Of a DNA stretch of 64,000 nt, positions 1 through 8,619 are shown piece after piece. Position 1 is the stretch's first letter, and the number at the start of each line of letters is the position of its first letter. The notes beneath the pieces were generated by a model that made no database searches, was not told the origin of the DNA, and was given only the letters and a program-made list of their open reading frames with translations. This stretch comes from an uncultured Prevotellaceae bacterium (GTDB lineage: Bacteria > Bacteroidota > Bacteroidia > Bacteroidales > Bacteroidaceae), in NCBI GenBank assembly GCA_902774795.1, contig CACYKA010000002.1, positions 1 to 64,000 of the forward strand, read 5' to 3'. A program made the translations under genes and the position numbers.

Positions 1-411
1 ACCAGTAACCTTGATAACATTAGGACCGCTGACAGCTGTCTCGTCTGCTACGATTGGAAGAGTAATCAGAGTACCTGAGTTGCTCTCGAAGTTGTCTCCG
101 TACTCGTTCTTCAGCAGTACGTAAACATCGCCATTCTTCTTGTCAGTAACAGTAACAGTGTGGTCCTCTGTTGGCATGTCGCCCTTTGTAAAGAGATACC
201 TACCCTTACTGTTCTTCTCAATTGAAATGCCTTCAGGCATAGTGAGGAAGAACTCAGCCAGTGTTGAAGGCTGGTCGCTCTCAATGCTGAATACCAACTC
301 AGCCTTGTCGCCCTTATCGATAGTTACATCTGGGCAAACAACTTTCTGAGCCATAGCGGAGCCGCTGAAAAGAGCGGCTACTGCTATGATAAAATACTTA
401 ATCTGTTTCAT
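1..411 (-). CDS. Secreted cohesin-like protein, 3' end outside window
   Basis: The N-terminal 137 residues of a leftward gene; its 3' end lies beyond the left edge. The start is the ATG at 411, opening a clear signal peptide (MKQIKYFIIAVAALFSGSA, then a cleavage-like AMAQK). The mature part alternates short strands with a Gly-Asp turn (DVTIDKGDKAELVFSIES), a LPEG-like element (LTMPEGISIE) and a later GTLITLPIVADET. That pattern resembles the cohesin-like fold of Prevotella and Bacteroides secreted proteins that also carry dockerin modules; this assignment is from pattern only. It follows the dockerin-bearing gene by 54 bases on the same strand and is probably the last gene seen of the xylan operon. 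Whether it carries its own dockerin cannot be seen. It could instead be a generic Ig-like surface protein. Confidence 0.6.
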   Translation of the reverse strand, partial: MKQIKYFIIAVAALFSGSAMAQKVVCPDVTIDKGDKAELVFSIESDQPSTLAEFFLTMPEGISIEKNSKGRYLFTKGDMPTEDHTVTVTDKKNGDVYVLLKNEYGDNFESNSGTLITLPIVADETAVSGPNVIKVTG

Positions 412-465
412 AATTACAATCTATTTTTAATGTTTATAAATAATTGTACCTAACAACTAATGTAA

Positions 466-3400
466 TTAGTCCTGGCTAACGATAATGTTGATGATCTCCT
501 GGATATCAGTACCATTTACCTTACCATCCTGATTTACATCAGCCTTTGCATCAAACTCACCTGCAACAATGAAGTTGATGACAGCCTGGATATCAGTACC
601 GTTTACGATACCGTCACCGTTAACGTCACCCTTGATTGTTGGGCCAGGCTGGTCGTCGATGATCTGAGCAAGCTTAGCTGCTGCTGCTGCATAGTCATAA
701 CCTTCAATCTTACCAACCATTACGAGGCGAGCGTTGTCGAGAGATGCAGTTGATGCACATTCGAACATGTGAGCACCGATTACTGTGCTACCAGTAGCCT
801 CACCGTCGTCAGTTACTTCGAACTCATCAGACTGACAGTCAGTAAATCCGTACCACTGACCCTGCTGAGAAATGTCGAAGCCATTCATGTTACGAGCACC
901 ATCTCCCTTCTGAGTGAAGATATGACTGAAGATCTCACCTTCCTTAGACTCAGAACCATTAGTACCAGTTACAGTCCAGTGTGGACGAGTCTCAAGCTCA
1001 GCCTTCTTAGCATCACCATTGTCTTCGAAGCCACGATCCTGTGTGCTGAAGATAAGACGATACTTACCTACAGGCAGTTGAGAAACTTCCTGAGAGAATA
1101 CCAATTCTGTATTCCAACCGTTAATCATAATTGTATTCTTAACAGGATTGAACTTTGAGCCATCCCAAGCTACCCAACTGAATTCGAAGCCAACGTTACC
1201 CTTGATCTTGTCAATTGTCCAACCAGGAATCTTGTCAGTAGCCTGCATCTCTCTTGAGCTAATTGTGAGGTCAGATACATAGAAGATACCGTTCTGGATG
1301 AAGTATTCAGCTGAGATGCTCTGCTTCTCATACTCATCTGGGATAATCTCACCAGTCTCTGGGTCAACTACAGGAATATTGAATGGATCGCCTTCTGCGC
1401 ACTGGTCGTAGATAGCCTTAGCAAGACGGAGCTTAAGCTGATAAGCTATCTCCTGATCATCTTCAATAGCTTCATTTGCAGCTGCTACCCAAACGTCATC
1501 TGCTCTTTCAACATCAAGATTTACGAGCTGATCAGCAGCCTTAACAATCTGGTTGGTGAGAATATCAACACCACCATTTGCCTTTGTCATATTGGTGAAG
1601 AGAGTACCGTAGTTCTCAAGGTCTGTAGTAGAAGCGATGAGCTCTTCATCCTCAAGGTCAGAAGGATTAACCTCACTGTACTTGTTCAGTGTCTCCTCAA
1701 GAGCCTGATAGCACTCGAGCTTCTCATACTTGGTACCGATAGCCTCTGTATAGAGCTTCTGTGCATTCTCAACAGCCTTGCCGAAGCGCTCGATGTACTC
1801 AGAACGTGTCAGCATAGCCTTCTCGAGAGTGTTCAGGAGAGTGATAGCTGCCATGAACTCCTCTTCTGTAGTCATAGTAATCGTCTCCTGATCCTCGTAC
1901 TCAGCGATTGCATTAGTAAGAGCTGTCTTTGTTGTACCGTCGTACTTAGCATCCTCACACTTAGCGAGAGCTTCCTTAGCAGTCTTCACAGCCTCAGCGA
2001 GGAGTGAGTAGAACTTAACGGCACGAGAACCTGGCTTAACGATAGAGATGTTACCAATGAATGTCTCACCAGCAGGTGAACCAAGCTTGATAATGTAGTC
2101 ACCCTCAGCAGGACAATCGAAGCTGAACTGGAACTTGTCTGCCTCATAAGAAGCACCACGGTTACCGTCCATGTTCCTTTCATTAGTAGTGTAAGTTACC
2201 TTGTCAACGAGAGATGTTCCCTCACTGTTCAGAATCTGGAAGTGGATTTCACGAGCCTCGTTAACCTTCCAGTTAGCAGCATAGTAAGTAATGTCAAGAG
2301 CACCAGCAGGCAGAGTGAGCTTTGGAGCACCCTCGAGTTCGCCTGTACCATACATTACATAACCGTTAGGCCACTGACCGTTACAGTAGTAACCAACCTT
2401 CAGACCCTTCAGAGCGAGGTCGTTGAAGATACGTGTACCATTGTAGTTGAAGTCTGTATCCGGAGCACGTCTTTCACCAGCCTGCCAGAGTTCCCAACCT
2501 GACTCAGCCTTTGGAGTCCTGTTGTTACCAGCACCACCGTATGTAGCGTCAGCGAAGACTGGCTGATCGTCTGGAGTCTCACCCTCAGTCTTCTCGTATG
2601 TGCTAATAACGATACCAGAGAGCATTGTCTCCTTCATGCCGTCACCAAATACGGTATAGCGAAGGATAACCTTCTGATTCTCTACTTCGTTATTATATGC
2701 AATAGTGAACTTCTCCTGTGCAGCAGGACCGCCGTCAGGTGTAACTTCATTTGTAGTCTTCTCGAGAGAAGCAAGAACATCACCAGTAGCAGCGTCGAGA
2801 ACCTCGCAAAGAATCTTCTGACCTGCAGCCTTGTAACCTGATGCCAGGAAGTCGATGTGCAGCATACCAGTCTTTGAAAGAATTACCTCGTAATCCTCCA
2901 TGTCACCATAAGTAGCAGTGGTGTAGCCGTGCTTGTCTGCACCTACGTTAGAGCGAACATAGAATACATTCTTGTAATCACCAAGCTCATAATGGAACAG
3001 ACGTGGACCTGAACCCTGAGTAGAACCTGAAGGACGGAGCTCACCCTCTGGATTATCATCATTGATATCATTACGGAGTGTCCAACCTAAAGGAATAGTG
3101 TTGACAGCGTCATTGGCGAAGTCAATCTGTATGAACGGAGTGATGGTCTCTGTAGCAATCTCTGGCTTACCAGCCTCGAAAGAAATTACATAACCTTCAG
3201 TCTTCTCAATATCCTGCTCAGAGAAAATGCCACTAAGAGTAATCTTGTTATTAGCAGCAAGCAGACCATTGTCATTGCGAACAAAGACGATAGTCTCAGT
3301 AAACTGATTCTGACCATCCTTAGCAACAAGCTCAATTTCTTCACCATTACGCTCCAAAATAGCCTTTGCCTTTTCTAATGAAACAGGACGATCGAATGTG

Positions 3401-4494
3401 AATGTGAACTCGCTCAGACCCTTGTCAATAGCGAAAGCTCTATCCTGTGGATAAGAAGTCACGAGCTCTGGAGCCTGATAGAGATATGACAGCTCACCTA
3501 CAAGAGCCTCATTGAATGTAGCCTCCTCACCTTCGAAATCAAACAGAGAAGCTGGTGATTCTACAGAACCCTTGAACTTAATCTGCTTTTCGTCTGTTGG
3601 GTTGGTGAAAGAAACAACAACGCCACCTTCTGCACTCAATTCATCCTCAGTATAGATGTAGAGGCATCCGTCAGCATGATACTCGATAGACTCAATGGTC
3701 ATAACCTCGTTGCCACACTTAACACTAGCATAGCCAAGGTCATTACCGAAGAATACAAGACCCTTTTCGTCAGCACGAGCCATTTCAGCGATATTAGTAT
3801 TGCTACCAAAGTTAACCTTAACAGCAAAGTCGCCGTATTCTACACTCTGAACAGCACTAACTTCCTTCAGAACGACGTCCTTCAGGTAGAACATGCCCGG
3901 GTTGAATACGCTGAGAGACAAGAAGAACTTGTCAGCCAATTCACCCTTGCCCTTCTCTGCATACTTTTCTTTCTGCAGTGCCTCGCTGGCAAAGTAGAAA
4001 GTCTTAGAATAAGACTCGTAGTCAGACTCATTGAATGCCTCGAAAGAAGCACGCTGCTCATTGCCATTGTAGTCAAGGAGAGAGATATCATAATCATCCT
4101 CACCCTGCAGCAACTGTGCAGAAGCCTTACAACGTGGACGTGCGTCACCTTCCTTACCAGTACCGTCATCATAACGGTTAGAACCCTTCAGACCGAATTC
4201 AAGACGATAGATCTTGCCTTCCTGAAGATCCAGGTTACGGAATTTGATAGCACGACGCCACCAAGAATCATTGTCCAGAGTACCGTCAGCATTGAAAATG
4301 AACAATGCACCCTCGTTTGCGTCGATAGTGCGCTCGTCACCTTCCTCACTGTTAATTGGCTCATAGAAACCCACAGCACTCGGGTCAGTTGGTTCTGCCA
4401 CGAAGTGCTCTTCGAACACTACTCTGCTCTGTGCTCGTACGCCGAGACAGCAAAGAAGTAATGTCACCATGAAAAGTAAACTCTTCAGTTTCAT
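466..4494 (-). CDS. Large secreted protein with C-terminal dockerin-like module
   Basis: A 1342-residue exported protein with a signal peptide (MKLKSLLFMVTLLLCCLGVRAQ). The body has several beta-rich segments that look like carbohydrate-binding or Ig-like modules (about residues 25-210, 470-640 and 650-850), a helical stretch of about 850-1080, and another beta domain of about 1100-1270. None has a catalytic signature I recognise. The last 54 residues are a type I dockerin-like pair of calcium-loop repeats, GDVNGDGIVNGTDIQ and ADVNQDGKVNGTDIQ, each followed by a hydrophobic helix (VINFIV, INIIV). It lies 55 bases downstream of the GH43 gene on the same strand, so it is probably made with the xylanase. 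I infer a surface or secreted role in binding xylan or organising enzymes. The exact function is unknown. Confidence 0.8.
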   Translation of the reverse strand: MKLKSLLFMVTLLLCCLGVRAQSRVVFEEHFVAEPTDPSAVGFYEPINSEEGDERTIDANEGALFIFNADGTLDNDSWWRRAIKFRNLDLQEGKIYRLEFGLKGSNRYDDGTGKEGDARPRCKASAQLLQGEDDYDISLLDYNGNEQRASFEAFNESDYESYSKTFYFASEALQKEKYAEKGKGELADKFFLSLSVFNPGMFYLKDVVLKEVSAVQSVEYGDFAVKVNFGSNTNIAEMARADEKGLVFFGNDLGYASVKCGNEVMTIESIEYHADGCLYIYTEDELSAEGGVVVSFTNPTDEKQIKFKGSVESPASLFDFEGEEATFNEALVGELSYLYQAPELVTSYPQDRAFAIDKGLSEFTFTFDRPVSLEKAKAILERNGEEIELVAKDGQNQFTETIVFVRNDNGLLAANNKITLSGIFSEQDIEKTEGYVISFEAGKPEIATETITPFIQIDFANDAVNTIPLGWTLRNDINDDNPEGELRPSGSTQGSGPRLFHYELGDYKNVFYVRSNVGADKHGYTTATYGDMEDYEVILSKTGMLHIDFLASGYKAAGQKILCEVLDAATGDVLASLEKTTNEVTPDGGPAAQEKFTIAYNNEVENQKVILRYTVFGDGMKETMLSGIVISTYEKTEGETPDDQPVFADATYGGAGNNRTPKAESGWELWQAGERRAPDTDFNYNGTRIFNDLALKGLKVGYYCNGQWPNGYVMYGTGELEGAPKLTLPAGALDITYYAANWKVNEAREIHFQILNSEGTSLVDKVTYTTNERNMDGNRGASYEADKFQFSFDCPAEGDYIIKLGSPAGETFIGNISIVKPGSRAVKFYSLLAEAVKTAKEALAKCEDAKYDGTTKTALTNAIAEYEDQETITMTTEEEFMAAITLLNTLEKAMLTRSEYIERFGKAVENAQKLYTEAIGTKYEKLECYQALEETLNKYSEVNPSDLEDEELIASTTDLENYGTLFTNMTKANGGVDILTNQIVKAADQLVNLDVERADDVWVAAANEAIEDDQEIAYQLKLRLAKAIYDQCAEGDPFNIPVVDPETGEIIPDEYEKQSISAEYFIQNGIFYVSDLTISSREMQATDKIPGWTIDKIKGNVGFEFSWVAWDGSKFNPVKNTIMINGWNTELVFSQEVSQLPVGKYRLIFSTQDRGFEDNGDAKKAELETRPHWTVTGTNGSESKEGEIFSHIFTQKGDGARNMNGFDISQQGQWYGFTDCQSDEFEVTDDGEATGSTVIGAHMFECASTASLDNARLVMVGKIEGYDYAAAAAKLAQIIDDQPGPTIKGDVNGDGIVNGTDIQAVINFIVAGEFDAKADVNQDGKVNGTDIQEIINIIVSQD

Positions 4495-4549
4495 AACATT
4501 TGGATTTAAAAAGTTAATAATAAAAAAAGAAAAGGATAAAATAAAATAA

Positions 4550-5500
4550 TTAAATATGTATTTTCACACCTTCTACTTTAAGAGGAGCAACCTTCAGGCT
4601 GCGGAGCCATGTGATACCGTTGGATGGTACACAGTCATGGTGGAAAAGATACCACTGGCCCTTGTACTCCGTTATGCAGTGGTGAGTTGTCCATCCTACA
4701 ACAGGCTGAAGCAGTTCATCCTCAAAGGTAAATGGTCCATAAGGATTGTCACCGATAGCGTAGCACAACAGATGACTGTCGCCTGTGCTGTAAGAGAAAT
4801 AGTACTTACCGTTCATCTTGTGCATCCATGATGCCTCGAAGAAACGGTGTGGGTCACCAGCCTTCAGCGGCTTGCCGTCCTTATCAAGGATTACGACTGG
4901 CTTAGGATTTTCTGCAAACTGAAGGCCGTCGGCAGTAAGACGTGCCACACGAGATGGCAGTGACTCTGCATCACCTTCTGGGAGATAAGCATTCTCCAAT
5001 ATCTTGTTGTCCTTATAACGCTGCAACTGTCCGCCCCAAAGACCGCCAAAATATACATATACCTCGCCATCATCGTCCTTGAAAGCACAAGGGTCTATGC
5101 TGTAAGACCCATAGATAGGATATGGCTCAGCCTTGAAAGGACCTTCTGGCTTGTCGGCTATAGCAACGCCAATATGGAACAGTCCGTTGAAGTCTTTTGC
5201 AGAGAAATAGAGATAGTATCTGCCGTCCTTACCCTGACAGACATCGCTATCCCACAGCTGACCTGCTGCCCAAGGAACATCTTCCAATGCAAGGATAACA
5301 CCATGATCAGTAACTTCACCATTCTCTATATCGTCAAGAGAAAGTACATGATAGTCCTTCATCTGGAAATGACCGCCGTCATCGTCTTCTGACGCACCGC
5401 TATCCCAGTCGTGAGACGGGTAGATATACACGCGGCCTCCAAAGACCTTTGCTGCTGGATCTGCCATATAATCGGCAGGAAATAGGTAACGTGGAAACAT
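4550..5500 (-). CDS. GH43 beta-xylosidase / alpha-L-arabinofuranosidase
   Basis: Removes xylose or arabinose units from xylo-oligosaccharides. The 316 residues match the full length of the Xsa/XynB-type single-domain GH43 enzymes. The expected acid triad is visible: the catalytic base Asp in YMADPAAK (about residue 14), the pKa-modulating Asp in SIDPCAFKDDDG (about 136) and the general acid Glu in HRFFEASWMHK (about 223). No signal peptide is seen, so the enzyme probably acts inside the cell on imported oligosaccharides. It follows the GH10 gene by 80 bases, most of which is a 7-bp repeat array. Its place next to GH10 and a GPH symporter mirrors xynB in the P. bryantii xylan cluster. GH43 is firm; xylosidase versus arabinosidase preference is not settled by sequence. 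Confidence 0.92.
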   Translation of the reverse strand: MFPRYLFPADYMADPAAKVFGGRVYIYPSHDWDSGASEDDDGGHFQMKDYHVLSLDDIENGEVTDHGVILALEDVPWAAGQLWDSDVCQGKDGRYYLYFSAKDFNGLFHIGVAIADKPEGPFKAEPYPIYGSYSIDPCAFKDDDGEVYVYFGGLWGGQLQRYKDNKILENAYLPEGDAESLPSRVARLTADGLQFAENPKPVVILDKDGKPLKAGDPHRFFEASWMHKMNGKYYFSYSTGDSHLLCYAIGDNPYGPFTFEDELLQPVVGWTTHHCITEYKGQWYLFHHDCVPSNGITWLRSLKVAPLKVEGVKIHI

Positions 5501-5513
5501 ATAATTTCGTTTA

Positions 5514-5576
5514 GTGTTTACGGTTTACTGTTTACGGTTTACTTTTTACGGTTTACGGTTTACCGTTTATGGTTAA
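5514..5576. repeat. Heptad tandem array 1 (unit near CGGTTTA)
   Basis: Nine consecutive 7-base units fill nearly all of the GH10-GH43 intergenic gap. Most units differ from CGGTTTA by 0-2 bases, with no break in the 7-base phase. There is no hairpin or promoter in it. It is one of a family of 7-bp-period arrays in this window that share period but not sequence. Confidence 0.85.
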
Positions 5577-5580
5577 TTTT

Positions 5581-6693
5581 TTAATCTTTTTTTCTGAACA
5601 GTGCCTCTATCTTCTTTACGACTGGCTTTTCTTTTTTCTGTCGGTCGAAGAGTAATGGGTAGTTTGTCCTGCCGAAGACAGGGAAGTTGTTGAGCCAGGA
5701 CTGGCCGTCATCAATACCCCATACAGTAACTCGGCTGATCTGATTGCGATGCTTATAGTATATCTTCCAGAAGTCCATCCATCTGTTATCGATTTTCTTA
5801 AGGGAGTCAGCAGGAATAACGCCGTCTCTATATGGATTATACTTCTCCTGATATTCGAATTTCTGAGAAATCTCAGCACCACCGAACTCCTTAGGATTAG
5901 GCAGCACATTGAGATCCAACTCTGTCATCATGACTTTCACACCCTCAGCAGCGAATGCATCAATGCTCTTCTCGTATTCTGACAAATCCGGGTAGTCAAG
6001 ACCATTGTGGCTCTGCATACCGATGGCATCGATACGAATGCCTTTCTTCTTGAAGTCGCGGATAATCTCGCAGTACTTGTCACGCTTGCCCTTGTTAGAC
6101 ATTGAGAAATCATTGAGATACAGCTCAGCATCAGGGTCACCCTCCATTGCTGCACGGAAAGCTATCTCTATGAATTCAGGACCAATAATCTTATAGAACT
6201 GAGACTGACGATAAGAACCATCGTCGAGAATTGCCTCGTTTACGACATCCCAGCCCTTAACCTTTCCCTTGAAATGGGCCATAACGGTCTTTATATGATC
6301 CTGTATTCTACCTATTAATACTTCGCGCGTGCAAGGATTACCCAATTCATCCTTGAAGAACCAGCGTGGAGCCTGTGAGTGCCAAATCAGACAGTGACCT
6401 GTCAGAGTCATATTATGCTTCTGGGCATATTCAACGAGTCTGTCTGCCTGACGATAGTCGAACAGACCTTCATTTGGCTGCAGTTCCTCTGCCTTCATAC
6501 AGTTCTCTGCCACAACCGCATTGAAATGCTTATCCACGATTTCATCGATAGCAGGGTCATTACTGCGCACCTGAACAGTATTCATTGCTGTGCCGATGAG
6601 GAAATGCTTTCCAACGGTCTCACGAAGTCCGTCTGCAAGCACATTACCTGCAAACATCAGAGCTGTTACTACTATGATTGATTTTCTAATCAT
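5581..6693 (-). CDS. xynA: GH10 endo-1,4-beta-xylanase
   Basis: Cuts the beta-1,4-xylan backbone with retention. A signal peptide (MIRKSIIVVTALMFAGNVLA) starts at the ATG at 6693, so the enzyme is exported, probably to the periplasm or surface. The GH10 barrel spans about residues 25-365: substrate-binding HCLIWHSQAPRW (about 98-110), acid/base Glu in WDVVNEAI (about 148-155) and nucleophile Glu in VMMTELDLNVLP (about 255-266). At 370 residues it is a compact, single-module enzyme without a carbohydrate-binding domain, close in size to P. bryantii XynA. It sits between the GPH symporter (55 bases upstream) and GH43 (80 bases downstream), matching the xynD-xynA-xynB order, so co-transcription is likely. 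Symbol by analogy with that cluster. Confidence 0.95.
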   Translation of the reverse strand: MIRKSIIVVTALMFAGNVLADGLRETVGKHFLIGTAMNTVQVRSNDPAIDEIVDKHFNAVVAENCMKAEELQPNEGLFDYRQADRLVEYAQKHNMTLTGHCLIWHSQAPRWFFKDELGNPCTREVLIGRIQDHIKTVMAHFKGKVKGWDVVNEAILDDGSYRQSQFYKIIGPEFIEIAFRAAMEGDPDAELYLNDFSMSNKGKRDKYCEIIRDFKKKGIRIDAIGMQSHNGLDYPDLSEYEKSIDAFAAEGVKVMMTELDLNVLPNPKEFGGAEISQKFEYQEKYNPYRDGVIPADSLKKIDNRWMDFWKIYYKHRNQISRVTVWGIDDGQSWLNNFPVFGRTNYPLLFDRQKKEKPVVKKIEALFRKKD

Positions 6694-6720
6694 TGAACTA
6701 ATATGGCCTATGAGGCTAAC

Positions 6721-6755
6721 CTAACTATTATCTATTAATTATTAACTATTAACTG
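6721..6755. repeat. Heptad tandem array 2 (unit near TTAACTA)
   Basis: Five 7-base units (such as TTAACTA and TTAATTA) in unbroken phase between the symporter and GH10. The last unit overlaps the symporter stop codon, so the final codons of that protein lie in the array. Confidence 0.75.
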
Positions 6756-8266
6756 TTCTGTGCTCTGCGAAGAGTCAACTCTGCCTGCATCTTCTCGTTA
6801 TACTCCTTAGTGATTGGATAGAAGAACAGTGCAATAACACCTACTGCGAAGAGTGCTGCAGGGATAATACTGCTGACGAGGCGTATTCCTTCTATTGCAG
6901 ACTCGCTCTGCATGGATGCACCACCGATGTAGCCGAAGCTGGAAAGAATGATACCTGCGAAAGCACCACCAATACCAAGACCTGCCTTAAGAGCAAATAC
7001 TACACCTGAGAAGCAGAAGCCTGTAGCACGACGACCGCTGACATACTCCACATGATCTGCAACATCGCCTATCATAGCCCACAGCAATGGAACAGTTGGT
7101 GCATAAGCAAGGCTCTTCAGCACACAGAGAACGTATATTGATGCAACATCATTCGGCTCTGGGAGATAGAAACATGCTGTAAACAGTGCTGTCAATGAAA
7201 GACAAATCACAAAGACGCGTTTCTTACCATAGCGGTTTGCCAGGAACTCAGAAAGGAGGATGACTCCCAGGAACTGAACAATGGCGCCAATCATATTAAA
7301 TAAGGAGAAACCTATGCTATAGGCGTCTGCCTCACTGTGTGCTATAAGGTTGAAGGCACCAAGAATGCTTGCACCAATTCCTGTTCGTGTACCTTCCACG
7401 TCTGCAAGGCCGCACTTCTGAATAAATCCGTAAAGTGCTGTCTGGTCTATGTTACTCTGGAAATAGAAACTCATGGCACTGCCCCAAACAGCAAGTGTGA
7501 TGAAGACAAAGAGTGTCAACACGAACATTGCCTTCCAAGGATTGCTCTTGAAAGTTTCCTTGACATCAGCCATAACATTGCTCTCCTGTGCTGGAGGAGG
7601 AGTAATTCTCTCCTTTGTTGACAGGAAGGCTATTACGAGGAATACAAATCCTACACAAGCAAACAGACCGATTGTGCACAGCCAACCGTGAGCCTCGTCA
7701 CCATCGCCAAACTTGTTAACCAGAGGCAGAGTAAGACCCTGTACAACAAACTGTGCTATAGTGCTGGCAACAAAACGGATGCTGGTAATGCTGGTACGCT
7801 CTCTGATGTCACTACTCATCACACCACCCAAAGAACTGTAAGGGGTGTTGTTGATAGAATACATCGTCATAAGCAGGATATAGGAAATTGTAGCATACAG
7901 GGCTACCATACCCTTATCCTCTATACCAGGATTATAGAACGCCAGAACATAGAATACAGCAAAAGGCAATGCTGACCACAGCACCCAAGGACGATACTTA
8001 CCCCACTTTGTCTGGGTCTTATCGCTGAGAATACCTACTGCCGGATCAACAAAGGCATCAACAATACGTGCTATGAGAAGCACACTACCGGCAATTGCTC
8101 CATCCAGACCAAAGATATCAGTGTAAAACTTCAACTGGAAGATCATCATCATCTGGAACACCAGATTGGCTGATGCATCACCAAGAGAATAGCCTATCTT
8201 CTCACCAAGGCTCACTTTCATGTTGGGAGCCTGTACTCTTGACGTTATGTCTTTTTCTTCTGCCAT
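6749..8266 (-). CDS. GPH-family sodium:oligosaccharide symporter
   Basis: An inner-membrane symporter of the glycoside-pentoside-hexuronide (MelB-like, MFS) family, about 12 membrane helices in 505 residues. The start chosen is the ATG at 8266 (MAEEKDITSRVQ); upstream in-frame codons overlap the promoter region. Family marks include GEKIGYSLGDASANLVFQ at helix 1, the DPAVGILSDKTQTKWGKYRPW loop and AMIGDVADHVEYVSGRR in the C-terminal half. It is the first gene of the leftward xylan operon, before GH10 and GH43, so the likely cargo is xylo- or arabinoxylo-oligosaccharides, as for XynD of P. bryantii. A periplasmic hydrophilic insert of about 40 residues lies near residues 290-330. Substrate is inferred from context only. 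Confidence 0.9.
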   Translation of the reverse strand: MAEEKDITSRVQAPNMKVSLGEKIGYSLGDASANLVFQMMMIFQLKFYTDIFGLDGAIAGSVLLIARIVDAFVDPAVGILSDKTQTKWGKYRPWVLWSALPFAVFYVLAFYNPGIEDKGMVALYATISYILLMTMYSINNTPYSSLGGVMSSDIRERTSITSIRFVASTIAQFVVQGLTLPLVNKFGDGDEAHGWLCTIGLFACVGFVFLVIAFLSTKERITPPPAQESNVMADVKETFKSNPWKAMFVLTLFVFITLAVWGSAMSFYFQSNIDQTALYGFIQKCGLADVEGTRTGIGASILGAFNLIAHSEADAYSIGFSLFNMIGAIVQFLGVILLSEFLANRYGKKRVFVICLSLTALFTACFYLPEPNDVASIYVLCVLKSLAYAPTVPLLWAMIGDVADHVEYVSGRRATGFCFSGVVFALKAGLGIGGAFAGIILSSFGYIGGASMQSESAIEGIRLVSSIIPAALFAVGVIALFFYPITKEYNEKMQAELTLRRAQNS

Positions 8267-8437
8267 AATTTTGTTTAGCGTTTTATTTTCGAGTAAAGTT
8301 TTTAGTTTTTCTTTTGAATCCGTGTGCAAAAATATATATAATGTGTGATACATAAATTGCAGAAAATTCTAAAAAGTTTTTCTTATGTAACATTGTAAAG
8401 AAAAATCTTTCAAAAGTTATAAAATTTTATGAAAAAG

Positions 8438-8459
8438 AAACAGATAAAGAAGTCTGTTT
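8438..8459. promoter_or_regulatory. Palindrome upstream of the GH67 promoter
   Basis: AAACAGA, an 8-base spacer, then TCTGTTT, ending 13 bases before the GH67 -7 element, over the expected -33 position. The placement fits an operator for an activator or repressor. Evidence is the palindrome and its position only. Confidence 0.35.
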
Positions 8460-8472
8460 GCGATAAAACCGG

Positions 8473-8480
8473 TACCTTTG
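8473..8480 (+). promoter_or_regulatory. GH67 promoter, -7 element
   Basis: TACCTTTG matches the Bacteroidetes -7 consensus TAnnTTTG exactly. A TTTG lies 12 bases upstream, which is too close for the usual -33 spacing, so the promoter may need an activator. Transcription from here would give a leader of about 130 bases. Confidence 0.6.
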
Positions 8481-8563
8481 CACTCGATAAAGTTTTTTCA
8501 TCATAATGGTTAGTAAGTTTTAGTTCATGAGAACTGCTGTGTAGTGAAGAGCTCGCAGCAAAG

Positions 8564-8593
8564 CATCCAACGGGACGTCCAACCCGTTGGATG
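8564..8593 (+). promoter_or_regulatory. Hairpin in the GH67 leader
   Basis: CATCCAACGGG pairs perfectly with CCCGTTGGATG across an 8-base loop (11 bp stem), 26 bases before the GH67 ATG. No long T run follows, so it is not a standard terminator. It may protect the mRNA 5' end or control translation. Confidence 0.5.
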
Positions 8594-8619
8594 TTCTCTT
8601 TAAAAAAGAAAGAAAAATT

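Larger units (their letters stand above)
8267..8619. other. Divergent regulatory region, symporter / GH67
   Basis: A 353-base AT-rich gap between the divergent xylan transcription units. For the leftward operon a -7-like TATTTTTG reads on the minus strand at 8327-8334, with no clear -33 partner. For GH67 there are a TACCTTTG, a palindrome just upstream of it and a strong hairpin in the leader, each listed separately. No convincing small protein was found here. The region probably carries the control sites for the whole cluster; no regulator gene of the XynR (hybrid two-component) type is within the window. Confidence 0.6.

Noticed and set aside
3676..4461. Long open frame on the plus strand opposite the dockerin protein
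   Set aside because: It is a shadow of the minus-strand gene, with no start signals, family motifs or composition of its own.
466..4494. Large dockerin protein as a xylanase or other glycoside hydrolase
   Set aside because: No catalytic motif of a known hydrolase family was recognised; the segments look like binding or Ig-like modules.
8505..8560. Tiny open frames in the GH67 leader (five codons each) as leader peptides
   Set aside because: Too short and without supporting codon pattern; chance ATG-stop pairs.
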